Source: Pseudomonadota bacterium
GTDB lineage: Bacteria > Pseudomonadota > Alphaproteobacteria > Rhizobiales > Beijerinckiaceae
Length of the DNA stretch: 64,000 bases
Reading direction: 5' to 3'
Assembly (NCBI GenBank): GCA_023450615.1
Contig: JAEXGT010000045.1
Coordinates: forward strand, 1 to 64,000
Shown here: positions 7,423 to 15,931 of the stretch, one piece after another
Numbering within the stretch: the first letter of the stretch is position 1
How the letters are laid out: each line of letters opens with the position of its first letter
The notes under the pieces: model-generated
Seen by the model: only the letters and a program-made list of their open reading frames with translations
Databases searched by the model: none
Told to the model about the DNA's origin: nothing
Position numbers and translations under genes: made by a program

Positions 7423-8352
7423 ATGGCGAAGAAAATCGGCTGGGAAGGCGTTTTTCCCGCAGTCACCACCCAGTTCAAACCGAACTTCGAGCTTGATCTC
7501 GATGCCACCGCCAAGGTGATGGACGGGTTGATCCGCGACGGCGTCTCGGGCCTCATCGTCTGCGGCACGGTGGGCGAGAACACCTCTCTCTCCCGCTCGG
7601 AGAAGGTGGCCGTGATGGAGACCGCCAAGGCGGTGTCCAAGGGCCGCGTGCCGGTGATCGCCGGTGTGGCCGAGTTCACCACTCAGTTCGCCTCGGAAGT
7701 GGCGAAGGAGGCCGCTCGCGTCGGCCTCGACGGCGTCATGGTGATGCCGGCCCTCGTCTATTCCTCGAAGCCGCACGAGACGGCGGCGCATTTCCGCGGC
7801 GTCGCCAAGGCCACCGACCTGCCGGTGATGGTCTACAACAACCCGCCGATCTACAAGAACGACGTAACGCCGGACATTCTCGCCTCGCTCACCGATTGCG
7901 AGACCATCGTCTGCTTCAAGGATTCGTCCGGCGACACGCGCCGCTTCACCGACACGCGCAACATGGTGGGCGACCGCTTCGTGCTGTTCGCGGGCCTCGA
8001 CGACGTGGTGGTGGAGAGCGTGATGCTCGGTGCCGCGGGTTGGATCTCCGGCATGTCGAACGCCTTCCCGCAGGAGGGCGAGACCCTGTTCCGTCTGGCG
8101 AAGGCAGGCCGCTATCAGGAAGCGCAGGCGCTCTACGATTGGTTCATGCCGCTGCTGCACCTCGATGCGCGTCCCGACCTCGTGCAATGCATCAAGCTCT
8201 GCGAGGAAATCATGGGCCGCGGCTCCGCGCTCACCCGTCCGCCGCGTCTCGCGCTCGAGGGCAAGGACCGCGCGCATGTGGAGGAGGTCATGGCCAAGGC
8301 CTTGAAGAACCGGCCCAAGCTCCCCGATGTGGGATTGAAGCCCGCCGCTTGA
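7423..8352 (+). CDS. DHDPS-family lyase/deaminase, probable 1-pyrroline-4-hydroxy-2-carboxylate deaminase
   Basis: This 309-residue protein is a class I aldolase-type (beta/alpha)8 barrel of the DapA/NAL family: GTVGENTSL phosphate/carboxylate loop, Tyr138 in VMVYNNPP and the Schiff-base Lys166 in CFKDSSG. The N-terminus and overall length fit the family. The adjoining hydroxyproline epimerase and D-amino-acid dehydrogenase make the HypD role most likely: converting 1-pyrroline-4-hydroxy-2-carboxylate to 2-ketoglutarate semialdehyde plus ammonia. It could instead be another keto-acid lyase. A hairpin separates it from the next gene, which may set relative expression. Confidence 0.8.
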   Translation: MAKKIGWEGVFPAVTTQFKPNFELDLDATAKVMDGLIRDGVSGLIVCGTVGENTSLSRSEKVAVMETAKAVSKGRVPVIAGVAEFTTQFASEVAKEAARVGLDGVMVMPALVYSSKPHETAAHFRGVAKATDLPVMVYNNPPIYKNDVTPDILASLTDCETIVCFKDSSGDTRRFTDTRNMVGDRFVLFAGLDDVVVESVMLGAAGWISGMSNAFPQEGETLFRLAKAGRYQEAQALYDWFMPLLHLDARPDLVQCIKLCEEIMGRGSALTRPPRLALEGKDRAHVEEVMAKALKNRPKLPDVGLKPAA

Positions 8353-8369
8353 TGCAGTTTGATGAGGAT

Positions 8370-8395
8370 GGCGGAGAGGCGCTCGCTTCTCCGCC
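8370..8395 (+). terminator. Intercistronic hairpin after the HypD-like gene
   Basis: GGCGGAGA (8370-8377) pairs perfectly with TCTCCGCC (8388-8395) across a 10-nt loop. It is followed by a pyrimidine-rich TCTCTCGTTTACC. There is no clean T-tract, so it could be a leaky terminator or an mRNA-stabilising element inside the operon. Confidence 0.4.
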
Positions 8396-8443
8396 TCTCT
8401 CGTTTACCTCCTGACACGACATTTCGTTTTGAAGAGCGAAGCC

Positions 8444-9466
8444 ATGGCGCGCCATACTTTCTTCTGCATCGACGGTCACACCTGCGGCAATCCGGTCCGC
8501 GTGGTGGGTGGCGGCAGCATTCCCCAGCTGAAAGGAGAGACGATGTTCGAGCGCCGCCAGCACTTCCTGGCGGAATACGACTGGATCCGCACGGGCCTCA
8601 TGTTCGAGCCGCGCGGCCACGACATGATGTCGGGCTCGATTCTCTATCCGCCGACGCGCCCCGATTGCGACGTGGGCATCCTCTTCATCGAGACGTCGGG
8701 CTGCCTGCCCATGTGCGGCCACGGCACCATCGGCACGGTGACGATTGCGCTCGAGAACGGCCTCATTCATCCCAAGACGCCGGGCCTGCTGCGTCTCGAT
8801 ACGCCCGCGGGCGTGGTCGAGGCGCGCTACGAGCAGAACGGCCCGTTCATCGAGCGCGTGCGCATCACCAACATTCCGTCCTTCCTCTATGGCACTGGCT
8901 ATGAGGTCGAAGTCGAAGGCATCGGGCACCTGACGGTCGATGTGGCCTATGGCGGCAATTTCTACGCCATAGTCGAACCGCAGAAGAACTACTCGGATCT
9001 CGCCGACATTAACCCCTCTGACGTTCTACGCTGGAGCCCGAAGCTGCGCGAGGCGTTCAATGCGCGCTATCAGATCTCTCACCCTGAGAACCCGAGCATC
9101 AACCGCCTGACGCACGTGCTCTGGACCGGCAAGGCGCAGACGCCGGAAGGCACCGCGCGCAATGCGGTGTTCTACGGCGACAAGGCCATCGACCGTTCGC
9201 CCTGCGGCACCGGAACCTCGGCGCGCATGGCGCATCTTGCCGCACGCGGCGCCTTGAAGGAGGGCGATGCCTTCGTGCATGAGAGCATCATCGGTTCGAC
9301 CTTCACCGGGCGCATCGAAGGCCGGGCGAAGGTGGGCGACCGCGATGCGATCATTCCATCCATCGAAGGCTGGGCGCGAGTGACGGGCTTCAACACCATC
9401 TTCATCGACGACCGCGATCCATTCGCCAACGGATTCCAGGTTGTCGATCAGGCCCGCACTGCTTAA
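8444..9466 (+). CDS. 4-hydroxyproline 2-epimerase (proline racemase family)
   Basis: This 340-residue protein has both catalytic cysteines of the two-base racemases: Cys91 in PMCGHGTIG and Cys254 in DRSPCGTGTSARMA. The related trans-3-hydroxyproline dehydratases lack one of them, so an epimerase is the better call. It interconverts trans-4-hydroxy-L-proline and cis-4-hydroxy-D-proline, the first step of hydroxyproline catabolism, in the cytosol. I chose the ATG at 8444 (MARHTFFCIDGHT), which matches family N-termini; an upstream in-frame TTG at 8429 is less likely. The next gene encodes the dehydrogenase for its product. Confidence 0.9.
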   Translation: MARHTFFCIDGHTCGNPVRVVGGGSIPQLKGETMFERRQHFLAEYDWIRTGLMFEPRGHDMMSGSILYPPTRPDCDVGILFIETSGCLPMCGHGTIGTVTIALENGLIHPKTPGLLRLDTPAGVVEARYEQNGPFIERVRITNIPSFLYGTGYEVEVEGIGHLTVDVAYGGNFYAIVEPQKNYSDLADINPSDVLRWSPKLREAFNARYQISHPENPSINRLTHVLWTGKAQTPEGTARNAVFYGDKAIDRSPCGTGTSARMAHLAARGALKEGDAFVHESIIGSTFTGRIEGRAKVGDRDAIIPSIEGWARVTGFNTIFIDDRDPFANGFQVVDQARTA

Positions 9467-9541
9467 AGCCTGACAAGTCTGCTCAAGGGCGGCCCGTTGC
9501 AGGCCGCCTTTGTCTGCGAGAGTTCTTTCACGACAGGTTTC

Positions 9542-10780
9542 ATGATGCGGATTGCGATTGTTGGTGCAGGTATCGTCGGCCTTGCCGCCGCCCACGATCT
9601 TCTCGACAAGGGGCACGAGGTAACCCTCGTCGATCCCGGCAACAATCAGCAGCGGCCGACGAATGGCAATGCGGGCTGGATCGCCCATACGGACGTGATG
9701 CCGCTTGCGTCACCCAAGGCATGGCGCAATCTTCCGCGCTGGCTCATGGATCCCTTGGGCCCCCTCACCATCAGGCCGTCCTATCTTCCCACGCTTGCGC
9801 CATGGCTTATGCGTTTCGTGCTGGCCTCGTCGCCTGCACGCATCGCATCCAGCATTACCGCCATCCGCGCCATCAACGAGCACGCCCTGCCCGCATGGAA
9901 GGCACGCCTCTCGGCCCTGGGCCTTGAAGGCCACCTGCGGGAGAAGGGAATCCTGTCGGTCTGGCGCGACCACAATCACTTCCTGCACGCCGAGGACATC
10001 ATCGCCCGGCAGAGGACTTTCGGCATTTCGGTGGAAATCCTCGATCCGCGCGGACTTGCCGATCTGGAGCCCGCGCTGCGCAGCGTAGAAGCGGCGGTTC
10101 TCTATCCCGACGCCTGCCATGTGTCCGATCCCGCAGTTCTTGCCTCCGAATTGCTGCGGCTTGCCGTGGAGCGGGGCGCCGTACAGGTTGCAGGCAAGGC
10201 TCTCGCCATTCAATCCCAGAGCGATGCGGTTCACATCTCCACGGACGGTCCCGTGAAGTCTGTCGCCGCGGATCGCGTGCTGATCTCCGCCGGTGTCTGG
10301 TCCCGCACGCTTGCCGGGCAGCTTGGAGACAAAATCCCGCTCGATACGGAGCGCGGCTACAACGCCACTTATGCGAAGGGCGCTTTCGGCCTCAATCGTC
10401 CGGTCATGTTCGAAGGCGAGGGCTTCGTCGCATCCACCCTCGATACGGGCGACCGCGTGGGCGGCGCGGTGGAGTTTGCCGGAACGCAGGCTCCGCCCAA
10501 CCATGAGCGCACCTCCGCCATGATCACGCGCCTCAAGCGCTTCCTGCCGCATCTCGATGAAACCCAACCGGCGAAGCGCTGGATGGGATTTCGCCCCTCG
10601 ATTCCGGATTCCCTGCCGGTGATTGGGCTGGCCGGACGCGACAAGCGCGTGGTCTATGCCTTCGGTCACGGCCATTACGGTCTGACGCAGGCCGCGATCA
10701 CGTCACGCCTCGTTGCCGAGCTGATTCATGGTGCGCCGACATCGATCGATGTGGCGCCGTTCTCGCCGCAACGGTTCTGA
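9542..10780 (+). CDS. DadA-like FAD-dependent D-amino-acid (D-hydroxyproline) dehydrogenase
   Basis: This 412-residue protein begins with a Rossmann FAD-binding motif (IVGAGIVG, residues 6-13) and ends with the DadA/glycine-oxidase C-terminal pattern (RWMGFRPSIPDSLPVIG and YAFGHGHYGLTQA). In the context of the 4-hydroxyproline epimerase it should oxidise cis-4-hydroxy-D-proline to 1-pyrroline-4-hydroxy-2-carboxylate, feeding the HypD-like enzyme. It may act at the inner face of the membrane, passing electrons to the respiratory chain as DadA does. Two adjacent ATGs (9542, 9545) are possible starts. An interspersed palindromic repeat follows the gene. Confidence 0.85.
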   Translation: MMRIAIVGAGIVGLAAAHDLLDKGHEVTLVDPGNNQQRPTNGNAGWIAHTDVMPLASPKAWRNLPRWLMDPLGPLTIRPSYLPTLAPWLMRFVLASSPARIASSITAIRAINEHALPAWKARLSALGLEGHLREKGILSVWRDHNHFLHAEDIIARQRTFGISVEILDPRGLADLEPALRSVEAAVLYPDACHVSDPAVLASELLRLAVERGAVQVAGKALAIQSQSDAVHISTDGPVKSVAADRVLISAGVWSRTLAGQLGDKIPLDTERGYNATYAKGAFGLNRPVMFEGEGFVASTLDTGDRVGGAVEFAGTQAPPNHERTSAMITRLKRFLPHLDETQPAKRWMGFRPSIPDSLPVIGLAGRDKRVVYAFGHGHYGLTQAAITSRLVAELIHGAPTSIDVAPFSPQRF

Positions 10781-10808
10781 CGGCAGGCAGGAGAGCATCA
10801 GGCGTTCC

Positions 10809-10917
10809 TCTAGAGCATCGAACGCAAAAGTGGGCACCGGTTTTGCGTGAAAAGATGCGCCAAGACAAAAACTTAAAGCAGTGGACGTGAGTTCGATTTC
10901 ACGTCCGATGCTTTAGA
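10809..10917. repeat. Interspersed palindromic (REP-like) element
   Basis: A compact ~110-bp unit has two nested hairpins: ACGCAAAA pairs with TTTTGCGT (around 10820-10849), and GACGTGA pairs with TCACGTC (around 10885-10906). It is bounded by GAGCATCG on the left and CGATGCTTTA on the right. The layout (GAGCATC, GCAAAAGTGGGCACCGG, AAAACTTAAAGC) matches a dispersed non-coding repeat I know from Methylobacterium- and Bosea-like genomes. No second copy is seen in this window. It lies inside the hydroxyproline gene run and may act as a processing or termination element. Confidence 0.7.
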
Positions 10918-10945
10918 CATTCAACGCGAACGGAATTGGAATACC

Positions 10946-11962
10946 ATGAGTGAAGAAGTCACCCTCACGCTGGACGAAGTATGGCGGATCAGCGTCGATG
11001 TTCTCAAGGCAGGCGGTCTTTCGCCTGAACATGCGGAGGCCATCGCGGGCGTGATTCATGCGGGCCAGCGCGACGAGTGCCATTCCCACGGCATGTACCG
11101 GCTGCTCGGCTCCGTGCGCTCGGTGAAGGAGGGCAAGGTCAATCCGAATGCGGTGCCCGATGTGGTGGACCATGCGCTCGCCGTCGTGCGCGTCGATGCC
11201 CATTACGGATTTTCTCCGCTCGCTTTCGAGCGCGGCAGACCGCTGCTTGTCGAAAAGGCGCGCAGGACGGGCCTTGCGGCCTTGGCCATCAACAATTGCT
11301 ATCACTTCTCCGCTCTCTGGCCGGAGGTGGAGGCCATCGCTGCGGAGGGACTCGTCGCGCTCGCCATGACGCCGAGCCACAGCTGGGTCGCGCCGGCCGG
11401 CGGCAAGAAACCGGTCTTCGGCACGAATCCCATAGCCTTCGCGTGGCCGCGCCCTGACGGGCCGCCCTTCGTGTTCGACTTCGCCACGAGCGCAATCGCG
11501 CGCGGCGAGATCGAGCTGCACCGGCGCGCTGGCAAGCCCATTCCCGACGGCTGGGCCATCGACAGCGAGGGCAATCCGACGAACGATGCAACGGCGGCGC
11601 TCGCCGGGGCGATGCTCACTTTCGGCGGGCATAAGGGCTCGGCCCTTTCCGCCATGATCGAGCTGATGGCGGGCCCGCTGATCGGCGACATGACGAGCGC
11701 GGAATCCATGGCCTTCGATGAAGGCGTCGGCGCTGCGCCCTGCCATGGCGAGCTGATCCTCGCCTTCGACCCGAAGGTGTTTCTCGGCGCGGATGCCACG
11801 CAGCATGTGGCCCGCGCCGAAAAGATGTTCGACGCCATCGTGGGACAGGGCGCGCGCCTTCCTTCGCAGCGACGCTACGAGGCGCGGGAGCGCAGCAAGG
11901 CGAACGGCGTTCGCATCCCCAAGGCTCTCTACGACGATCTGCAGGCGCTTCTGCCGCGTTGA
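10946..11962 (+). CDS. Ldh2-family (malate/L-lactate dehydrogenase type) oxidoreductase, probable 1-pyrroline-2-carboxylate reductase
   Basis: This 338-residue protein belongs to the NAD(P)H-dependent Ldh2/MDG1 family: ECHSHGMYRL with the catalytic His, a KPVFGTNPIAFAWPR nucleotide-loop segment, and GGHKGSALSAMIELM. The family contains malate, lactate and ureidoglycolate dehydrogenases and the DpkA-type 1-piperideine/1-pyrroline-2-carboxylate reductases. The next gene, 14 nt downstream, encodes a probable cis-3-hydroxyproline dehydratase whose product is 1-pyrroline-2-carboxylate. Reduction to L-proline is therefore the most coherent role. The specific assignment is inference from context. 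Confidence 0.8.
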   Translation: MSEEVTLTLDEVWRISVDVLKAGGLSPEHAEAIAGVIHAGQRDECHSHGMYRLLGSVRSVKEGKVNPNAVPDVVDHALAVVRVDAHYGFSPLAFERGRPLLVEKARRTGLAALAINNCYHFSALWPEVEAIAAEGLVALAMTPSHSWVAPAGGKKPVFGTNPIAFAWPRPDGPPFVFDFATSAIARGEIELHRRAGKPIPDGWAIDSEGNPTNDATAALAGAMLTFGGHKGSALSAMIELMAGPLIGDMTSAESMAFDEGVGAAPCHGELILAFDPKVFLGADATQHVARAEKMFDAIVGQGARLPSQRRYEARERSKANGVRIPKALYDDLQALLPR

Positions 11963-11976
11963 TGAAAGGCATTCTC

Positions 11977-13710
11977 ATGAACGAAGCCGTCTTCTCAGGT
12001 ACTGCCTTCGTTCACGGGGAGGCCTTTGGCGAGATCATTTCCAGCGATGTGGAGCTGAGTTTCTGGGGCGGGGTCGATCCGGCGAGCGGCGAGGTGATCG
12101 ACCGTCACCATCCACTGAGCGGCGAGATTCTGACCGGCAAGATCCTCGCCATCCCCGGCGGGCGCGGGTCCTGCTCGGGCAGCGGCGTGATCCTCGAACT
12201 GCTGCTCAACGGCAAGGGCCCCGCGGCCATGGTGATCGAGCGGGCGGATGACATCCTGACGCTCGGAGTCATGATTGCCGAAGAGGTGTTCGGACAATCC
12301 ATTCCCGTCGTGATGCTCGATCCCGAAGATTTCCGTCGGGTGGCGGCGGCGCGCTCCGCGCATGTCCGGGGCCGGCATGTCGCCTGCGGCGAGCAGTCCG
12401 GCGCTCTTTCCGGCCTGTCTGGCGGCGAGGATGCCATTGCCTCCCGCATGATGCTGACGCAAGCGGATCGGGCCATCCTGGAGGGCGCGCGCGGCAAGGC
12501 CGCACAGGCGGCGATGAAGATCGTCCTGCGCATGGCGGAGCTGCAGGGCGCTGACCGCCTGATCGATGTGACGCAGGCGCATATCGACGGCTGCATCTAT
12601 ACGGGGCCTGGCTCGCTGGCATTCGCGCAGCAGCTGCGGGATTGGGGCGGGAAGGTCGCTGTTCCCACCACGCTCAATTCCATCTCCGTCGATCACGGCC
12701 ATTGGCGCGCTCAAGGCGTCGATCCCGCGTTCGGGGAGCCTGCAAGCCAGCTCGGCGATGCCTATGTGGACATGGGTGCCAAGCCGACCTTCACATGCGC
12801 GCCCTATCTCCTCGACAGCGCCCCCGGCCAGGGCGAGCAGATCGTGTGGGCGGAATCCAACGCCGTCGTTTACGCCAACAGCGTTCTCGGTGCGCGGACG
12901 ATGAAATATCCCGATTATCTCGATATCTGCATCGCGCTCACGGGCCGCGCGCCTCTGGCCGGATGCCACATCGACACCAACCGGCGGGCCACGCTGCGCA
13001 TCAACCTGCCGGAACTGACGGATCTCGACGATTCATTCTATCCGCTCCTCGGCTACCATGTCGGTCTTCTCGCCGCGAACCGGATCCCCGTCCTTGCCGG
13101 ACTTGAAGGGGCCTCTCCCTCGCAGGACGATCTGAAGGCTTTCGGCGCTGCGTTCGCCACCACATCGAGCGCGCCGATGTTCCATATCGTCGGCGTAACG
13201 CCCGAGGCCGCGACGGTGAACGAGGCCACAGGCGGAGAGGATGTTCCGGCCATCGACATCCGGATCGAGGATCTGGCGCGCAGTTGGGACGAGCTCAGCA
13301 ATGCGGAAAGCCCGGCCGTCGATCTGGTCTCCCTCGGCAATCCGCACTTCTCCTTCCAGGAATGCGAGACGCTTGCCGCCTTGTGCCGGGGCCGCAAGAG
13401 GCACGGCGACGTGACCGTGATCGTCACCTGCGGACGCGCCACCCACGACAAGGTGCGCGAGGCCGGCATCCTTTCCGAACTGGAAGGCTTCGGCGTCCGG
13501 TTCGTGATGGATACCTGCTGGTGCATGATCATCGAACCGGTGATCCCGGTGGGCGCCAGGACGATCATGACCAATTCCGGCAAATACGCTCATTACGGCC
13601 CCGGCCTCACAGGCCGAGCGTTTCACTTCGGGAGTCTGGCGGCCTGCGTTGAGGCGGCATGTACAGGTACGGCGGGCGGCGGGCGCCCCTCCTGGCTGCA
13701 GGGAGCCTGA
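11977..13710 (+). CDS. Type I aconitase X, probable cis-3-hydroxy-L-proline dehydratase
   Basis: This 577-residue single-chain AcnX has an N-terminal swivel domain of the DUF126 type (residues ~1-140, with PGGRGSCSGSG and ERADDILTLG) fused to a DUF521-type catalytic domain. Cysteines suited to binding the iron-sulfur or metal centre occur in HIDGCIYTGPG, FTCAPY and DTCWCM. Type I AcnX proteins are known to dehydrate cis-3-hydroxy-L-proline to 1-pyrroline-2-carboxylate; archaeal and other types do mevalonate 5-phosphate dehydration. Context with hydroxyproline genes and a likely Pyr2C reductase favours the former. ATG 11977 follows GAAAGG; an ATG at 11962 would overlap the preceding stop. Confidence 0.85.
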   Translation: MNEAVFSGTAFVHGEAFGEIISSDVELSFWGGVDPASGEVIDRHHPLSGEILTGKILAIPGGRGSCSGSGVILELLLNGKGPAAMVIERADDILTLGVMIAEEVFGQSIPVVMLDPEDFRRVAAARSAHVRGRHVACGEQSGALSGLSGGEDAIASRMMLTQADRAILEGARGKAAQAAMKIVLRMAELQGADRLIDVTQAHIDGCIYTGPGSLAFAQQLRDWGGKVAVPTTLNSISVDHGHWRAQGVDPAFGEPASQLGDAYVDMGAKPTFTCAPYLLDSAPGQGEQIVWAESNAVVYANSVLGARTMKYPDYLDICIALTGRAPLAGCHIDTNRRATLRINLPELTDLDDSFYPLLGYHVGLLAANRIPVLAGLEGASPSQDDLKAFGAAFATTSSAPMFHIVGVTPEAATVNEATGGEDVPAIDIRIEDLARSWDELSNAESPAVDLVSLGNPHFSFQECETLAALCRGRKRHGDVTVIVTCGRATHDKVREAGILSELEGFGVRFVMDTCWCMIIEPVIPVGARTIMTNSGKYAHYGPGLTGRAFHFGSLAACVEAACTGTAGGGRPSWLQGA

Positions 13711-13778
13711 GGCAATCCAGCTTCGCGCAAGCTAGCTTTGCGAGAAGCCGACTGCACCACTCTCACAAAAGCTGTCAG

Positions 13779-14303
13779 ATGCCTCAAGCCATCATTCCCA
13801 CTCAGCGCGAGATCTTCTTCGATCCCGATTCCTTCATCGTGTCGAAGACGAACCTGAAAGGGCGGCTGACCTATACGAACAGGGCTTTCTGCGACATCGC
13901 CGGCTATACCGAAAAGGAGCTGCTGGGCCAGCCGCACAGCATGATCCGCCATCCGGACATGCCGCGCGCGGTCTTCAAGCTGCTCTGGGAATCGATCCAG
14001 GACGGGCGGGAAGTTTTCGCCTATGTGAAGAACATGGCGCGCAACGGCGACCATTACTGGGTCTTCGCCCATGTGACGCCCTCCTATGACAGCGCCACGC
14101 AGATCTGCGGTTTTCACTCCAACCGCCGCGTGCCCAAGCGCGGCGTGGTGGAAAAGATCATCGCACCGTTCTACGCCGAGCTCACCCGCATCGAATCCTC
14201 CTATTCCAATGCGAAGGAGGGGCTCGCCGCGTCCTATCAACACCTCATGAAAACCGCGACGGCGAGCAAGGCCAGTTATGATGAATTTGTCTTCTCTCTC
14301 TAA
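13779..14303 (+). CDS. Aer-like PAS-domain protein (stand-alone sensor)
   Basis: This 174-residue protein is a single PAS domain with the aerotaxis-receptor signatures YTEKELLGQPHSMIRHPDMP and NGDHYWVFAHVTP (residues ~35-100), then ~60 residues of helix. In Aer this PAS binds FAD and senses redox state, but there it is fused to a chemoreceptor. Here the reading frame stops and a chemoreceptor begins 26 nt earlier in another frame, so the two functions are on separate overlapping genes. The longer open frame back to 13659 is unlikely; family similarity begins after MPQAIIPTQRE. It follows the AcnX gene by 68 nt but is probably unrelated. Confidence 0.85.
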   Translation: MPQAIIPTQREIFFDPDSFIVSKTNLKGRLTYTNRAFCDIAGYTEKELLGQPHSMIRHPDMPRAVFKLLWESIQDGREVFAYVKNMARNGDHYWVFAHVTPSYDSATQICGFHSNRRVPKRGVVEKIIAPFYAELTRIESSYSNAKEGLAASYQHLMKTATASKASYDEFVFSL

Positions 14304-15654
14304 GGCGAGCATCGGTTTCGCCATTGCAGCCCTCGCTGTGACGTGGCAGGCCGTCGCCTCTCTCGTGAGCGGGTCCATGCCTTCGGTCGCTGTGCTTGTC
14401 GCCGATGCAGGCTTCATCTTCGGCGGCCTGATGCTTCTGCGCTCCTATCGCGCGATTGCGATTGCGACCGATATTCTCGACCGGGTCGGGCACGGAGATT
14501 TCGAGGCCAGGATCATCGGCAGCAGGGAGGGCGGGGCTCTCGGCAAGATGCACTGCGTCATCAACGACGCCACGGACCGGATCGACGCCTATATCCGGGA
14601 ATCCTCGGCAGCGATGAATGCCGTCCGCAACAACCAGTATTTCCGCCGCATCCTGCCGGATGGGCTGCATGGATCGCTGCTCCAGGGCGCAACCATCATC
14701 AATGAGGCGTCGCACGTCATCGAGGGACGTCTGACGGCCTTCAATCAATCGACGGCGGAGTTCGAGCAGGCGATTAATACCATCGTGCAGACACTCTCGG
14801 AATCCTCCGCAGGGATGAGCAACATGGCGTCGGTTCTGCAGGAAGGCGCGGTGCTCACCGACGACCGCACCAACCTCGTCGCCTCGACGGCGTCGGACAT
14901 GACGGCAAACGTGCAGACCGTTGCCGCAGCCGTCACGCAGCTGGCCGCTTCCGCGCAGGAGATCGGCACCGAGGCCGATCACTCGGCCACCCGTGCCCGT
15001 CAGGCGGCGCAGGAGGCGCAATCCACGGCGACTCTTGTCGACAGTCTCAACAATGCGGTGGAGCGGATCAGCGCCGTCGTGGGCCTGATCACTACCATCG
15101 CCGAACAGACCAATCTCCTGGCGCTCAACGCCACCATCGAAGCAGCGCGCGCAGGAGAGGCCGGACGCGGCTTTGCCGTGGTGGCGCAGGAGGTCAAGGC
15201 GCTCGCAACCCAGACCGCCAAGGCGACGGAGGAGATCACCGGCGAGATCGCGGAGCTGCGCTCCGCTTCCAATGCGGCGGTGTCCGCCGTGTCGGAGATT
15301 TCCGCCCTCGTGGCGGATATCGACCACGCCACCTCGCGCATCGCGCACAGCATCTCCGATCAGACTGCCGCCACTGCCGAGATCGCGCGCAGCGTCGAGC
15401 AGACATCGACGGGAGCCCAGGGCGTGACGGACAACATCCAGAGCGTGAGCCGAAACACGGCGGAGACCAAGCATCTCGCGGGTTCTGTGCTCGACACCTC
15501 GAAGCAGGTTGCCGTGCAGGGCGATCACTTGGCCGATGTGGTCCGTACGTTCCTGGTGTCCCTGCGCCGCGGCCCTATGGAGCGCCAGAAGGACGAGGTT
15601 GTCGCCTACAGGGGCGTCGAGCGTGCCAAGCGCGATATGCTCAAGGCCGCCTGA
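14278..15654 (+). CDS. Methyl-accepting chemotaxis protein (Aer-like, PAS-less)
   Basis: This 458-residue protein has a membrane hairpin of two hydrophobic stretches (residues ~10-60) without a periplasmic domain, a HAMP-like linker, and a long cytoplasmic signalling coiled coil with the invariant tip EQTNLLALNATIEAARAGEAGRGFAVVA. This is the layout of Aer minus the PAS domain, which is encoded by the overlapping upstream gene. Two consecutive ATGs (14278, 14281) can start it. Overlap suggests translational coupling and a complex of the two proteins that signals to CheA/CheW for energy or oxygen taxis. No che genes are present in the window. Confidence 0.9.
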   Translation: MMNLSSLSKASIGFAIAALAVTWQAVASLVSGSMPSVAVLVADAGFIFGGLMLLRSYRAIAIATDILDRVGHGDFEARIIGSREGGALGKMHCVINDATDRIDAYIRESSAAMNAVRNNQYFRRILPDGLHGSLLQGATIINEASHVIEGRLTAFNQSTAEFEQAINTIVQTLSESSAGMSNMASVLQEGAVLTDDRTNLVASTASDMTANVQTVAAAVTQLAASAQEIGTEADHSATRARQAAQEAQSTATLVDSLNNAVERISAVVGLITTIAEQTNLLALNATIEAARAGEAGRGFAVVAQEVKALATQTAKATEEITGEIAELRSASNAAVSAVSEISALVADIDHATSRIAHSISDQTAATAEIARSVEQTSTGAQGVTDNIQSVSRNTAETKHLAGSVLDTSKQVAVQGDHLADVVRTFLVSLRRGPMERQKDEVVAYRGVERAKRDMLKAA

Positions 15655-15671
15655 GACTACGTCCACACAAA

Positions 15672-15705
15672 GAAAAAGCCCCGCTCGCAGAAGCGGGGTT
15701 TCCTT
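15672..15705 (+). terminator. Rho-independent terminator of the chemoreceptor gene
   Basis: CCCCGCT (15680-15686) pairs with AGCGGGG (15692-15698) across a short loop, preceded by AAAAA and followed by TTTCCTT. It lies about 20 nt after the stop codon. Confidence 0.75.
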
Positions 15706-15931
15706 ATGAGTAATCTCACTCGCCCGAAGGCAGCCAATTCGCCGGGGCAACCCAACCGCGTGGCGGTTGAAATCCAGGCCGCCAAGCTCCTGACGTTCAC
15801 CCTCGCAAACTCTGCCATCCAGCCTGTCCAAGGTCGATCTTCAAGGCTTCTTGACGTTCCTGCGTCTGGAAACGGCCGCGCATAAGAGGTAGATCCTTTC
15901 GCATGCTGACGGCGCCGCAACAGGAGGGCCC

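Noticed and set aside
14245..15831. 528-codon open frame antisense to the chemoreceptor
   Set aside because: It mirrors the coiled-coil gene and has no motif of its own.
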